Below are positions 30,801-39,034 of a stretch of DNA of 64,000 bases, piece after piece; within the stretch, counting starts at the first letter, position 1, and each line of letters opens with the position of its first letter. The stretch covers positions 78,327 to 142,326 of the forward strand of contig NZ_JAEAGR010000009.1 in NCBI RefSeq assembly GCF_015999265.1, in the 5' to 3' direction. The position numbers and the translations under genes are program-made. Below the pieces are notes generated by a model. That model searched no databases. It worked only from the letters and a program-made list of their open reading frames with translations, and was not told the DNA's origin. The stretch comes from Mobilitalea sibirica (GTDB lineage: Bacteria > Bacillota > Clostridia > Lachnospirales > Lachnospiraceae).

Positions 30801-31106
30801 GGTAACGATAACTCCGATGTTATACAGCCGGTGTCTGAACCGGAAGAGATCATACCAATAACGCAGGGATGGGTAATGGATGATGAGGGTCAATGGTTTT
30901 GTTATGAAGAGGGTGAACCCTTGGTTGGATGGTGTATCATCGATGATAATCTATATTATTTTAATTCCGACGGAGTGATGCAAACCGGATGGAAGAAGGA
31001 TGATAAGGGTAATTGGTATTATCTAACTTCCAAGGGTCCTTATAAGAAAATATGGAATTTAAGATATGATTTATGGCAGCTTACGAAACAGATCAAATTT
31101 AGATAA
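27813..31106 (+). CDS. Large secreted surface protein with GLUG, Ig-like, InlB-B and cell-wall-binding repeats
   Basis: A 1097-residue exported protein. A signal peptide (residues 1-27) is followed by several GLUG-type repeats over about residues 110-300 (GGIVGDNHGSISGCINK, GGIAGGNTGMVQNCYNHG). Ig-like and cadherin-like beta domains fill about 350-850, with one InlB B-repeat near 915-985 (GYIFNGWYTGINGTGTSF...VYAKW). At the end are two or three choline-binding-type wall-binding repeats (GWVMDDEGQWFCYEEG, NLYYFNSDGVMQTGW, GNWYYLTSKG). These suggest adhesion to, or structure of, the cell surface. The last 20 residues leave the repeat pattern. Confidence 0.85.
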   Translation: MNLKKIITGFLTVVMLFGLLPQTEPKADSFVWDGTADTSWYNDTDTSFAIYTAEQLAGLAKLVNEGNDFKYKTITLEADIVLNDFTSSIRRPWKSIGHAYELPFNGTFEGNHHVISGIYADDPLITYQGLFGCILRSGTVKNVTVDGYISGLKILGGIVGDNHGSISGCINKVEITALEIGISYVGGITGWNGNGTITECYNLGKISGNGSDIGGIAGGNTGMVQNCYNHGDISGRRPGGIVGRNLSDAIITNCYSIGKIVSSYKAGGIANTNEGYIETGYCLEGTPIAINGEERFLNCSEKSEAAFHNGEVAYLLQENQPSQIWGQYLSGSDRVNYPVLSSSPESMVFLNSSSGYTNPTEVTLLSVSADGSMDTVTSTRIDLVFDTPIAGLSKDNITISSISGEVYEGALIGEGTNWSIALDAVLTQGNISVSLSLPIPPYIFRGSPSEVMVYKVPAVITEVTVTPDYAVLRTGNMQSFTALVEGTNYPSQMVDWSVSGNHSSATRISDLGVLTIASDETATELTVEAVSKENNTKSGTATVTVIKDNHPPVANNPVPVLELLPGGRSETLCAFEIASDEDKDTLSIIDIKSLPDSKIAQISFDKGQVTINGIDVGNTFMVVTVSDGKGGITDIAVPIEVIKLPVVDILIKQSPIKRVQGSTTYELFYQDSIEVTLSFYDDTISRYEYQMVALEDEFNMDGTWNQGSTLKIDPDFKGHVFVRAVYPDGATTLINAQAVIVDKTKPSIYTNYDASASRIDVTVTDMVAGIDQVICTIGSDMTNIINLEPAIENRLQTQYDFTIENLQEGNYGVLIGATDNSGNVADFQIIQVNTGEVPNIERVIVLDDGGGTGSASPASAVSGAAITLSATPNIGYRFKEWQVISPNTLSIQGDTFIMPDQSVTVKAIFEASTVDSHGITFLNDGNIYTSRTVQAGECIGSANWVDPPTRTGYIFNGWYTGINGTGTSFTAQTIVNASITVYAKWIANSNEGPSGGGNDNSDVIQPVSEPEEIIPITQGWVMDDEGQWFCYEEGEPLVGWCIIDDNLYYFNSDGVMQTGWKKDDKGNWYYLTSKGPYKKIWNLRYDLWQLTKQIKFR

Positions 31107-31159
31107 GTAACCCAAAATATTGTGTAAAGAACTCCATCTTCTTTCATTTCCAATTTTAT

Positions 31160-31256
31160 TACAACTGTCCACAGAAAGATATTATCCATTAACAAATAAG
31201 ATTAAGAGTTAATTTTATGGATAAAAGTTGTAAATAACCATAAGCTAGTTTATAAT
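31160..31256 (+). promoter_or_regulatory. Inverted repeat and promoter before the methyltransferase gene
   Basis: TTACAACT near 31160 pairs with AGTTGTAA near 31226, enclosing TTATCCAT/ATGGATAA, and may end the upstream transcript. TTGTAA at 31228-31233 and TATAAT at 31251-31256 are 17 nt apart and make a good promoter. The rest of the 299-nt gap shows nothing I can support. Confidence 0.55.
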
Positions 31257-31405
31257 AGGAAGAAACCTTTGTATAGATAGAAAAGACATTGCTATGTGAT
31301 AACGCTGAAGCCTTACTTATAGAATAATGACTACAGATTAATAAGTAAGATTAATATAGCCGGTTAAACTAGTTAAAAGAATTGTAATTAGAAAGAGAGA
31401 ATATT

Positions 31406-32275
31406 ATGTGGACAGCAGATGACTGGAACGATTACGAAGTAATTGATACCTCTAAAGGAGAAAAATTAGAGAGATGGGGGGATTATATTCTGGTTCGACC
31501 TGACCCTCAGGTGATTTGGGATACCCCAAGACAGCATAAGGGTTGGAAGTCAAGAAACGCCCATTATCATAGAAGCTCCAAGGGTGGTGGAGAATGGGAA
31601 TTTTTTAATTTACCTAAGCAATGGGATATATCCTATAAAGAACTAACCTTTCATCTACAACCCTTTAGCTTTAAACATACCGGACTGTTTCCGGAACAAG
31701 CGGTTAACTGGGATTGGTTTTCGGAAAAAATCAGAAGTGTAAAAGGCAGACAGATCAAAGTGCTTAATTTATTTGCATATACCGGAGGAGCCACCTTGGC
31801 AGCGGCTAAGGCAGGGGCAGCCGTTACCCATGTCGATGCCTCTAAGGGGATGGTAACCTGGGCGAAGGAAAATGCTGCGGCATCAGGACTTGCAGATGCG
31901 CCAATTCGTTATATCGTAGATGATTGTGTGAAATTTGTTGAGAGAGAGATCCGCAGGGAAAATCATTATGATGCAGTCATAATGGATCCACCCTCCTATG
32001 GTAGAGGACCTAAGGGGGAGATATGGAAAATTGAAGACAGTATCCATCCGTTTGTACAGTTATGTACCAAAGTTTTAACGAAGGAACCGTTATTCTTTTT
32101 AATAAATTCATATACCACCGGTTTGCAGCCCGGGGTTTTATCCTATATGCTTTCACAGGAGTTGGGTAAAAAATTCGGGGGGACTGTAGTATCTGATGAG
32201 ATAGGGTTACCGGTATCGGAAAACGGGTTTGTATTACCGTGTGGAGCTTCTGGACGGTGGGAGTGTAACATATAA
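31406..32275 (+). CDS. Class I SAM-dependent methyltransferase, RlmI/RlmK-like
   Basis: A 289-residue methyltransferase. The SAM-binding motif I is VLNLFAYTGGATLAAAKAGA, and the acidic loop is VTHVDASKGMVTWAKENA. The catalytic-type motif is DPPSYGRG near residue 193. The order and spacing match the family of 23S rRNA cytosine methyltransferases (PF10672), though without the N-terminal PUA domain of RlmI. The RNA target is unknown. The gene stands alone behind its own promoter. Confidence 0.85.
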   Translation: MWTADDWNDYEVIDTSKGEKLERWGDYILVRPDPQVIWDTPRQHKGWKSRNAHYHRSSKGGGEWEFFNLPKQWDISYKELTFHLQPFSFKHTGLFPEQAVNWDWFSEKIRSVKGRQIKVLNLFAYTGGATLAAAKAGAAVTHVDASKGMVTWAKENAAASGLADAPIRYIVDDCVKFVEREIRRENHYDAVIMDPPSYGRGPKGEIWKIEDSIHPFVQLCTKVLTKEPLFFLINSYTTGLQPGVLSYMLSQELGKKFGGTVVSDEIGLPVSENGFVLPCGASGRWECNI

Positions 32276-32441
32276 AATGTAAATATTGATAAGCCTATGA
32301 GTGTATAATATATTAAATATGCTAAGTCTTAAGAAATCTCTTTAGGCAAAGCATTAACAAAAATATTTCTGACACCAAATACAAGTTATGAGGTGAAAGG
32401 TACAGCAATTAAAGTTATTAATATAATTAATAATTATTATT

Positions 32442-32465
32442 CTGCGCCTTTTCAGGCGCATTTTT
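32442..32465 (+). terminator. Terminator before the hydrogenase maturation operon
   Basis: TGCGCCT pairs with AGGCGCA around a 4-nt loop, followed by five T residues. It probably ends the methyltransferase transcript, or attenuates the hyd operon if that starts further upstream. Confidence 0.8.
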
Positions 32466-32563
32466 ATTGCAACAAAAGTACGTTCTACACAATAAAAACG
32501 TTATGTAGGATGAGCCAAGGACACATTCTTTGTTCTGTCTGCGAAGATAAATGTGATGAATAA

Positions 32564-32583
32564 AGAACAAACAAGTTTGTTCT
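32564..32583. promoter_or_regulatory. Perfect palindrome just before the hyd operon
   Basis: Two 9-bp arms, AGAACAAAC and GTTTGTTCT, with a 2-nt centre, end 5 nt before the AAAGGAGG ribosome binding site of the first gene. It could be an operator or a small hairpin. It does not match the usual Rex operator closely. Confidence 0.5.
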
Positions 32584-32605
32584 CTTTAAAAGGAGGTATA
32601 TATTA

Positions 32606-32893
32606 ATGGAAACCAGAGTAGCTGTTATCGGAATTATAGTTGAAAACAGTTTTTCAATTGATAAAATGAATGACATTTTACATGATTATAGTAAATACAT
32701 TATAGGCAGAATGGGACTGCCCTACCGTGAAAAGAATATTAATATAATAAGCATTGCGGTTGATGCGCCTCAGGATATTATAAGTGCTCTTTCCGGAAAA
32801 TTGGGAAAGCTTCCGGGGATCAGTACAAAGACAGCGTTTTCTAAGGTGTTTGGTAAGAGTAAAGGGGAGGAAGCCGATGAAAGAGCTTATTGA
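32606..32893 (+). CDS. TM1266-type putative iron-only hydrogenase system regulator
   Basis: A 95-residue ACT/NikR-like fold protein. It begins METRVAVIGIIVENSFSIDK and carries YIIGRMGLPYREKNINIISI, diagnostic of the TM1266 family found next to [FeFe]-hydrogenase maturation genes. The family is proposed to regulate them but is not well characterised. Its 3' end overlaps hydE by 17 nt, so translation is coupled. Confidence 0.9.
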   Translation: METRVAVIGIIVENSFSIDKMNDILHDYSKYIIGRMGLPYREKNINIISIAVDAPQDIISALSGKLGKLPGISTKTAFSKVFGKSKGEEADERAY

Positions 32894-33920
32894 TAAACTT
32901 TATAAAACACAAACACTTTCACCGATAGAATTCAAAAAATTAATAGATAACCGAAGTCCGGAGATTTTAAAATATCTGTTTGAAAGGGCAAGAGCGGTTC
33001 GGGTTGAAAATTACGGTTACGATATCTATATGCGAGGGTTAATAGAATTTACAAATTATTGTAAAAATGATTGCTATTACTGCGGAATCCGCAAAAGCAA
33101 TTTGAAGGTGGAAAGGTATCGTTTGTCAAAAGAGCAGATACTTGATTGCTGCACTATAGGATATGAATTGGGTTTTCGTACCTTTGTCTTTCAGGGAGGT
33201 GAGGATGGATATTATTCGGATGAAAAAATGATTGATATCATACATACCATAAAAAGTAGTTATCCGGATTGTGCGATAACACTGTCTCTGGGTGAGAAAA
33301 GCTACGATACATATAAAGCATTTTACGAGGCGGGTGCCGACCGTTATCTGCTTAGGCATGAAACGGCAAACGAAGGACATTATAGCAGACTACATCCCGC
33401 AGGGATGTCTCTTGAAAATAGAAAAAGGTGTCTTTATCAATTAAAAGAAATAGGCTATCAAGTGGGCTGTGGGTTCATGGTTGGATCTCCGTTTCAAACG
33501 ACCGATTGTCTGGTGGAAGATATGGTATTTATGAAGGAGCTTAATCCTCATATGGTAGGAATCGGTCCATTTATACCGCATCATGATACACCTTTTGCAG
33601 ACTTTGCTGCAGGAACGCTTGAATTAACCTTATTTATGCTTGGCTTAATCCGTTTAATGCTCCCAACTGTTTTGCTCCCAGCGACTACTGCCCTTGGGAC
33701 AATTCACCCCAAAGGAAGAGAACAGGGGATACTTGCAGGGGCTAATGTCGTTATGCCCAATCTGTCGCCGACGAATGTAAGGAAGAAATATATGCTCTAC
33801 GACAACAAAATCTGTACAGGAGATGAAGCTGCTGAATGCAGATTTTGCATGCAAAAGCGCATGGAAAGTATAGGCTATCATTTATCGGTCTCCCGTGGAG
33901 ATCACAAATCAATCCATTAG
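32877..33920 (+). CDS. hydE: [FeFe]-hydrogenase H-cluster maturase HydE (radical SAM)
   Basis: A 347-residue radical SAM enzyme with the cluster motif Cys62-X3-Cys66-X2-Cys69 (CKNDCYYC). The family signature FRTFVFQGGEDGYY follows. HydE acts on the Fe-cysteine-CO/CN synthon made by HydG during H-cluster assembly. I start at ATG 32877, preceded by GGGGAGG, which makes a 17-nt overlap with the upstream gene. The next gene is hydG. Confidence 0.95.
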   Translation: MKELIDKLYKTQTLSPIEFKKLIDNRSPEILKYLFERARAVRVENYGYDIYMRGLIEFTNYCKNDCYYCGIRKSNLKVERYRLSKEQILDCCTIGYELGFRTFVFQGGEDGYYSDEKMIDIIHTIKSSYPDCAITLSLGEKSYDTYKAFYEAGADRYLLRHETANEGHYSRLHPAGMSLENRKRCLYQLKEIGYQVGCGFMVGSPFQTTDCLVEDMVFMKELNPHMVGIGPFIPHHDTPFADFAAGTLELTLFMLGLIRLMLPTVLLPATTALGTIHPKGREQGILAGANVVMPNLSPTNVRKKYMLYDNKICTGDEAAECRFCMQKRMESIGYHLSVSRGDHKSIH

Positions 33921-33975
33921 AATAGTATTCTGAAGGGGAAGAAGCTTCTGACCCATTAAAGAAAGGAGATTTATC

Positions 33976-35394
33976 GTGTACAATCCAAAATCATCAAAAG
34001 CAGAGGAATTTATATCGCATGAGGAGATTCTTAATACATTAGAATATGCGAATGCTAATAAAACTAATGTTCAACTGATTGACAGCATCCTTGAAAAGGC
34101 AAAACAATTAAAGGGGCTTTCTCACAAAGAAGCAGCAGTTTTACTCGATTGCGAAATTGAAGAGAAAAACAAAGAAATCTATGCTTTGGCAGAACAAATT
34201 AAAAATGAGTTCTATGGTAACCGTATCGTAATGTTTGCACCGTTATACCTTTCCAATTATTGCGTAAATGGTTGTGTATACTGTCCATATCACTTGAAGA
34301 ACAAACACATTACAAGGAAAAAAATGACACAGGATGAAATCCGGCAAGAAGTTATCGCACTTCAGGATATGGGACACAAAAGACTTGCATTAGAAGCTGG
34401 CGAAGACCCAATTAACAATCCGATTGAATACATTCTGGAATGTATTGATACAATTTACAGCATTAAGCATAAAAATGGTGCAATCAGACGCGTTAATGTC
34501 AATATTGCTGCAACAACAGTTGAAAATTATAAAAAACTAAAGGACGCAGGAATCGGAACCTATATTCTGTTTCAAGAGACTTACCATAAAGAAAGTTATG
34601 AAAAATTACATCCTACGGGTCCGAAGCACGATTATACCTATCATACCGAAGCAATGGATAGAGCTATGCTTGGTGGTATTGATGATGTAGGTTTGGGCGT
34701 ATTATTCGGACTGGAGTTATTCCGTTATGAATTTATTGGATTACTGATGCATGCAGAACATCTTGAATCTGTATTCGGAGTAGGACCTCATACTATTAGT
34801 GTACCGAGAATTCGTCCTGCTGACGATATCGATCCGACTGCTTTTCATAACAGCATCAATGATAATATTTTTGCCAAAATAATAGCTTGTATCCGTATAT
34901 CTTTACCCTATACGGGCATGATCGTATCCACAAGGGAAAGTAAGGAATGTAGGGAACGGACACTCCATTTAGGCATTTCGCAAATCAGTGGTGCATCGAA
35001 AACAAGTGTTGGTGGTTACAGCAAACCAGAAGAGGAAGATGAAAATTCTGCTCAATTTGACTTAAGTGACAAAAGAACACTAGATGAAGTAGTTCGTTGG
35101 CTGATGGAATTGGGATATACTCCTAGTTTTTGCACCGCCTGCTACAGAGAGGGTAGAACCGGTGACCGGTTTATGAATCTATGTAAAAGCAGACAAATAC
35201 GAAATTGTTGTCACCCCAATGCGCTGATGACATTGAAGGAATATCTGGAGGACTACGCTACGCCTGAGACAAAAAAGATTGGTCAAGCACTTATCAAAAG
35301 GGAAATAGAGGATATTCCCAATGAAAAGGTGAAGGAGATTGCAAAGAAAAATCTCATCGATATCGGCAATGGTGGCCGAGATTTTAGATTTTAA
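33976..35394 (+). CDS. hydG: [FeFe]-hydrogenase H-cluster maturase HydG (radical SAM tyrosine lyase)
   Basis: A 472-residue radical SAM enzyme that cleaves tyrosine to give the CO and CN ligands of the H-cluster. The N-terminal cluster motif is Cys96-X3-Cys100-X2-Cys103 (CVNGCVYC). The C-terminal HydG-specific cluster motif is CTACYREGRTGDRFM. The start is GTG 33976 with AAAGGAG upstream. Length matches the family. Confidence 0.96.
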   Translation: MYNPKSSKAEEFISHEEILNTLEYANANKTNVQLIDSILEKAKQLKGLSHKEAAVLLDCEIEEKNKEIYALAEQIKNEFYGNRIVMFAPLYLSNYCVNGCVYCPYHLKNKHITRKKMTQDEIRQEVIALQDMGHKRLALEAGEDPINNPIEYILECIDTIYSIKHKNGAIRRVNVNIAATTVENYKKLKDAGIGTYILFQETYHKESYEKLHPTGPKHDYTYHTEAMDRAMLGGIDDVGLGVLFGLELFRYEFIGLLMHAEHLESVFGVGPHTISVPRIRPADDIDPTAFHNSINDNIFAKIIACIRISLPYTGMIVSTRESKECRERTLHLGISQISGASKTSVGGYSKPEEEDENSAQFDLSDKRTLDEVVRWLMELGYTPSFCTACYREGRTGDRFMNLCKSRQIRNCCHPNALMTLKEYLEDYATPETKKIGQALIKREIEDIPNEKVKEIAKKNLIDIGNGGRDFRF

Positions 35395-35451
35395 ACATCA
35401 CTGGTACAAACTACAAGTGCATAGAAAAGCTATGCAGGAATGGAGGAATAA

Positions 35452-36657
35452 ATGGGATTAAATGATACACCATCTGCAAACCGTATACATATTGCATTCT
35501 TCGGTAAGAGAAATGCAGGTAAATCGAGTATTGTAAACGCTGTCACAGGCCAGAACCTCGCCATTGTATCCGATATAAAAGGTACAACGACGGATCCTGT
35601 ATTCAAAGCCATGGAGCTGCTCCCATTAGGACCGGTAATGCTTATTGATACTCCCGGGATTGATGATGAAGGCTCTTTGGGAGAACTGCGGGTGAAAAAA
35701 ACCCGTCAGGTTCTAAATAAAACGGATATTGCAGTATTAGTGATTGATGCTGCATATGGTACAACTATTGAGGAGGAAGAACTTATTAAGCTATTTATAA
35801 ATAAAAATATAAATTATATCGTAGTTTATAACAAATCTGATCTGATTGGGGATATTCAAGCTGATAACAGTAATGAAATATATGTAAGTGCTAAAACCGG
35901 TTATCATATTAACAGTTTAAAAGAGATGATTGCAACTTTCGCAGTTATGGAGGAACCTAAGCTTAAAATAGTAGGTGACCTATTAAATCCTTCGGACTTT
36001 GTTGTGTTGGTTACACCCATTGATAAAGCCGCACCTAAGGGGCGTCTGATCTTGCCACAGCAACAGACGATACGAGATGTTTTGGAAGCTGATGCTACTG
36101 CCATAGTAGTGAAGGAATATGAACTTCGTGAAACACTGGAAAACCTGGGAAAAAAACCGAAGCTTGTCATAACCGACAGTCAGGTATTTTCAAAAGTTTC
36201 GGCTGATACACCGGGGGATATCTGGCTGACTTCATTTTCTATTTTATTTGCCCGATATAAAGGCAGTCTGGAAACTGTAGTTAAAGGAGCAAAAGTATTG
36301 GAGACCCTACAGGATGGCGATACTATCCTCATTTCAGAAGGATGTACACATCATAGGCAATGCGATGATATTGGTACTGTCAAGCTTCCAAGATGGATAA
36401 AAAATCATACTAAAAAACAGATAAACTTTGAGTTTACCTCCGGGACAGAGTTTCCCGATGACCTGTCCTGTTTCAAGCTTGTTGTCCATTGCGGCGGGTG
36501 CATGTTGAATGAAAGAGAAATGAAATACCGTCAGAGTTGCGCCAAAGATCAGCAGGTGCCGATCACCAATTACGGTATCCTGATTGCTTATATGCAGGGC
36601 ATTCTAAAACGAAGCATATCAATGTTTCCGCATATTCTTGCAGAAATCGAGGAATAG
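35452..36657 (+). CDS. hydF: [FeFe]-hydrogenase maturation GTPase HydF
   Basis: A 401-residue scaffold GTPase. The P-loop is GKRNAGKSS (residues 18-26), with DTPG and NKSD nucleotide motifs. The C-terminal iron-sulphur site has the HydF pattern CTHH ... HCGGC. HydF carries the binuclear precursor to the apo-hydrogenase. The ATG follows GGAGG, and the lyase gene starts 4 nt after the stop. Confidence 0.95.
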   Translation: MGLNDTPSANRIHIAFFGKRNAGKSSIVNAVTGQNLAIVSDIKGTTTDPVFKAMELLPLGPVMLIDTPGIDDEGSLGELRVKKTRQVLNKTDIAVLVIDAAYGTTIEEEELIKLFINKNINYIVVYNKSDLIGDIQADNSNEIYVSAKTGYHINSLKEMIATFAVMEEPKLKIVGDLLNPSDFVVLVTPIDKAAPKGRLILPQQQTIRDVLEADATAIVVKEYELRETLENLGKKPKLVITDSQVFSKVSADTPGDIWLTSFSILFARYKGSLETVVKGAKVLETLQDGDTILISEGCTHHRQCDDIGTVKLPRWIKNHTKKQINFEFTSGTEFPDDLSCFKLVVHCGGCMLNEREMKYRQSCAKDQQVPITNYGILIAYMQGILKRSISMFPHILAEIEE

Positions 36658-36661
36658 GCTT

Positions 36662-37993
36662 ATGCGTATTGAAAAAGATAAAATCGGTACAATAAAATTG
36701 GAAGAGGAAACACTTTATGGTATTCAGACAGCTAGGGCAATTGATAACTTTGCCCTGAATTGTAAAAAGACAAATAGGCAACTAATTCATGCGATTGTAA
36801 CAGTTAAAAAAGCTGCTGCTTTGAGCTATAAAAAGCTTGGTATCGGAAAAGATGGTGTTTACGAAGCGGTTATTAAAGCCTGCGATATTATTTTATCAGG
36901 AAAAGCAGAAGAAGCTTTTGTAACGGAGGCACTTCAAGGTGGAGCAGGGACATCTACCAATATGAATGTGAATGAAGTGATTGCGAATCTTTCACTTCAT
37001 AAACTTGGTTTTGATTATGGCAGATACGATATAATCCATCCCCTTGATGATGTAAACCGCGGACAATCTACGAATGATGTTTATCCAACAGCGCTTCGTA
37101 TTACAGCTATCCATATGCTACGTAAACTAAGTGAAAACTGCGCCAAGTTACAGCAAGCACTCCAAAATAAGGAAAGAGAGTATGAAGACATTCATAAGCT
37201 TGGGAGAACAGAACTTATGGATGCCGTTCCCATAACTCTCGGGCAGGAATTCGGATCTTATGCCCAAGCAATTGCAAGAGACCGCTGGCGGTTATATAAA
37301 GTGGAGGAGCGGCTTCGGCAAGTAAATATTGGAGGAACTGCTGTAGGAGTCGGTAATAATGCAGAAAAAAAATATCGGTTTGAGGTAATAGAAAAACTAA
37401 GGGAATTAACAGGTATAGGTCTTGCATCAGCCGAGTATCCGATGGATATCACCCAGAACAATGATGTATTTATTGAGGTGTCCGGATTAATAAAGGCATT
37501 AGCTGTGAATTTGATGAAAATATCTAATGATTTGCGTCTTATGAATTCAGGACCAATAGGAGGTCTGTCCGAAATTACGCTTATGCCACTACAGTTGGGC
37601 AGTACTATCATGCCCGGTAAGGTTAATCCTATAATACCTGAAATGGTCATGCAGGTTTCAATGAAGGTAATGGGTAATGATACTGCCATTTCAATGGCAG
37701 CTTCACATGGTGAATTTGAATTGAATGCCTTTTTGCCATTGATTGCGGATTCGCTTCTGGAAAATTTGGAGCTTTTGACGAATGCGACGGAGCTATTTCG
37801 AACAAAATGTATCGAACTTATTATTCCAAATAAACAAAGATGTAAGGAGCTCTTGGATCAGTCCTATGCTTTTGCCACAGCATATACACACTCATTAGGA
37901 TATGACAGGGTAAATGATATCATTAAAGAATCAGAAGGGGATATAAAAAAGGCAAAAGAGATACTGGAAAATGCAAAAAAGACTGAACTATAA
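36662..37993 (+). CDS. aspA: Aspartate ammonia-lyase
   Basis: A 443-residue member of the fumarase/aspartase superfamily. The signature GSTIMPGKVNP lies near residues 312-322, and the catalytic-region blocks GGAGTSTNMNVNEV and GRTELMDAVPITLGQEF are present. It is predicted to convert aspartate to fumarate and ammonia. It is 4 nt after hydF, so it belongs to the operon. Such lyases recur in hyd clusters, and supplying ammonia for the azadithiolate bridge is a plausible role. A fumarase-like specificity cannot be excluded by eye. Confidence 0.85.
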   Translation: MRIEKDKIGTIKLEEETLYGIQTARAIDNFALNCKKTNRQLIHAIVTVKKAAALSYKKLGIGKDGVYEAVIKACDIILSGKAEEAFVTEALQGGAGTSTNMNVNEVIANLSLHKLGFDYGRYDIIHPLDDVNRGQSTNDVYPTALRITAIHMLRKLSENCAKLQQALQNKEREYEDIHKLGRTELMDAVPITLGQEFGSYAQAIARDRWRLYKVEERLRQVNIGGTAVGVGNNAEKKYRFEVIEKLRELTGIGLASAEYPMDITQNNDVFIEVSGLIKALAVNLMKISNDLRLMNSGPIGGLSEITLMPLQLGSTIMPGKVNPIIPEMVMQVSMKVMGNDTAISMAASHGEFELNAFLPLIADSLLENLELLTNATELFRTKCIELIIPNKQRCKELLDQSYAFATAYTHSLGYDRVNDIIKESEGDIKKAKEILENAKKTEL

Positions 37994-38022
37994 GGGGTAC
38001 TGCAGCTCACCCCAAATTTTTA
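37993..38022 (+). terminator. Terminator after the hyd operon
   Basis: GGGGT (37994-37998) pairs with ACCCC (38009-38013), followed by AAATTTTT. The stem is short but well placed. Confidence 0.6.
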
Positions 38023-38189
38023 AAGTGCTATTCATATTTTTTAAGAAGTAAGGCAATAATATCCATGGTATATATTGTCCACTTACTTAACGTATTACAT
38101 TTCTATCTGGTCTTACCAATGTATTAAACAGCTGAACTATAACTCGTTGCATTTGCGATACTTTTGTTACAAGAAAATAAAAAAAGTAC

Positions 38190-38218
38190 TTGCAAATGAA
38201 ATTCTCTTAGTGTATAAT
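38190..38218 (+). promoter_or_regulatory. Promoter of the S10 operon
   Basis: TTGCAA at 38190-38195 and TATAAT at 38213-38218 are separated by 17 nt. Confidence 0.75.
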
Positions 38219-38221
38219 ATC

Positions 38222-38480
38222 AAATGTTGTGACGTTGATAGCGTAGAAGCGTGAGGTTGCTGCTTAGTGAAGCAGGTTTTCCGTGGAGCGAAGGTCAAGT
38301 TATGAAACTGGCGACAAGTCACTGTACCAATAGAGTTTCTGCCATCGGGCAGATAAGACGTGTGAAAATCTCATAAGATATGAAATTCAATCCGAGTCGT
38401 CGGATTATTCATACGAAAAATGAAGATACGCACGGATGAGTGTACAGTCACCACTTGTCGTACTGAAATTAAGTGCGAAA
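38222..38480 (+). promoter_or_regulatory. Long structured leader of rpsJ
   Basis: About 280 nt separate the promoter from rpsJ. The leader is richer in G/C than nearby gaps and has several hairpins: CTGCTTAGTGAAGCAG near 38259, CTGCCATCGGGCAG near 38340, and CCGAGTCGTCGG near 38392. Autoregulation by an encoded protein (L4 in other bacteria) is inference. Confidence 0.5.
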
Positions 38481-38497
38481 AGGAGGCGGCTTTTTTT

Positions 38498-38815
38498 ATG
38501 GCAAGTCAAGTAATGAGAATCACATTGAAGGCGTATGATCATCATTTAATCGATCAATCTGCAGGAAAAATTATCGATACTGTTAAGAAGACAGGATCAA
38601 AGGTGAGCGGACCGGTTCCGTTGCCGACTAAGAAGGAAATCGTTACAATCTTAAGAGCGGTTCATAAGTACAAAGATTCCAGAGAGCAGTTCGAGCAGAG
38701 AACACATAAGAGATTAATCGATATCATCACACCGACTCAGAAGACTGTAGACGCATTATCCAGACTGGAAATGCCTGCAGGTGTGTACATTGACATTAAG
38801 ATGAAGACAAAATAA
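38498..38815 (+). CDS. rpsJ: 30S ribosomal protein S10
   Basis: A 105-residue S10, with [15 protein letters not shown] near the start and the loop [16 protein letters not shown] 38498 follows AAGGAGG. An in-frame ATG at 38420 lies in the leader and would add 26 residues foreign to the family. It is the first gene of the S10 operon. rpsL, rpsG, fusA and tuf do not precede it in this window. Confidence 0.97.
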   Translation: MASQVMRITLKAYDHHLIDQSAGKIIDTVKKTGSKVSGPVPLPTKKEIVTILRAVHKYKDSREQFEQRTHKRLIDIITPTQKTVDALSRLEMPAGVYIDIKMKTK

Positions 38816-38963
38816 TAATCGTTAAATCATCTTAATATTTTTGACGGCTGTTAAACAGCTGAAACAAACATGATCAGACATCATGGAACAGACAAAAGTT
38901 GTTATTTAATTAAGAAGAAATCCTTAGGGTTTTATATATGTAGGTATATGGACCATCTAGGAT

Positions 38964-39006
38964 GATTGCTATACAAAACACAATAGGGTGATGTCGTATG
39001 GCAATC
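38964..39006 (+). promoter_or_regulatory. Hairpin between rpsJ and rplC
   Basis: GATTGCTATAC (38964-38974) pairs with GTATGGCAATC (38996-39006) with one wobble, in a 219-nt spacer. It is a candidate regulatory or processing structure before the rplC ribosome binding site. Confidence 0.5.
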
Positions 39007-39034
39007 CGCTGTAGATTAAACAGGAGGTAAAGAA

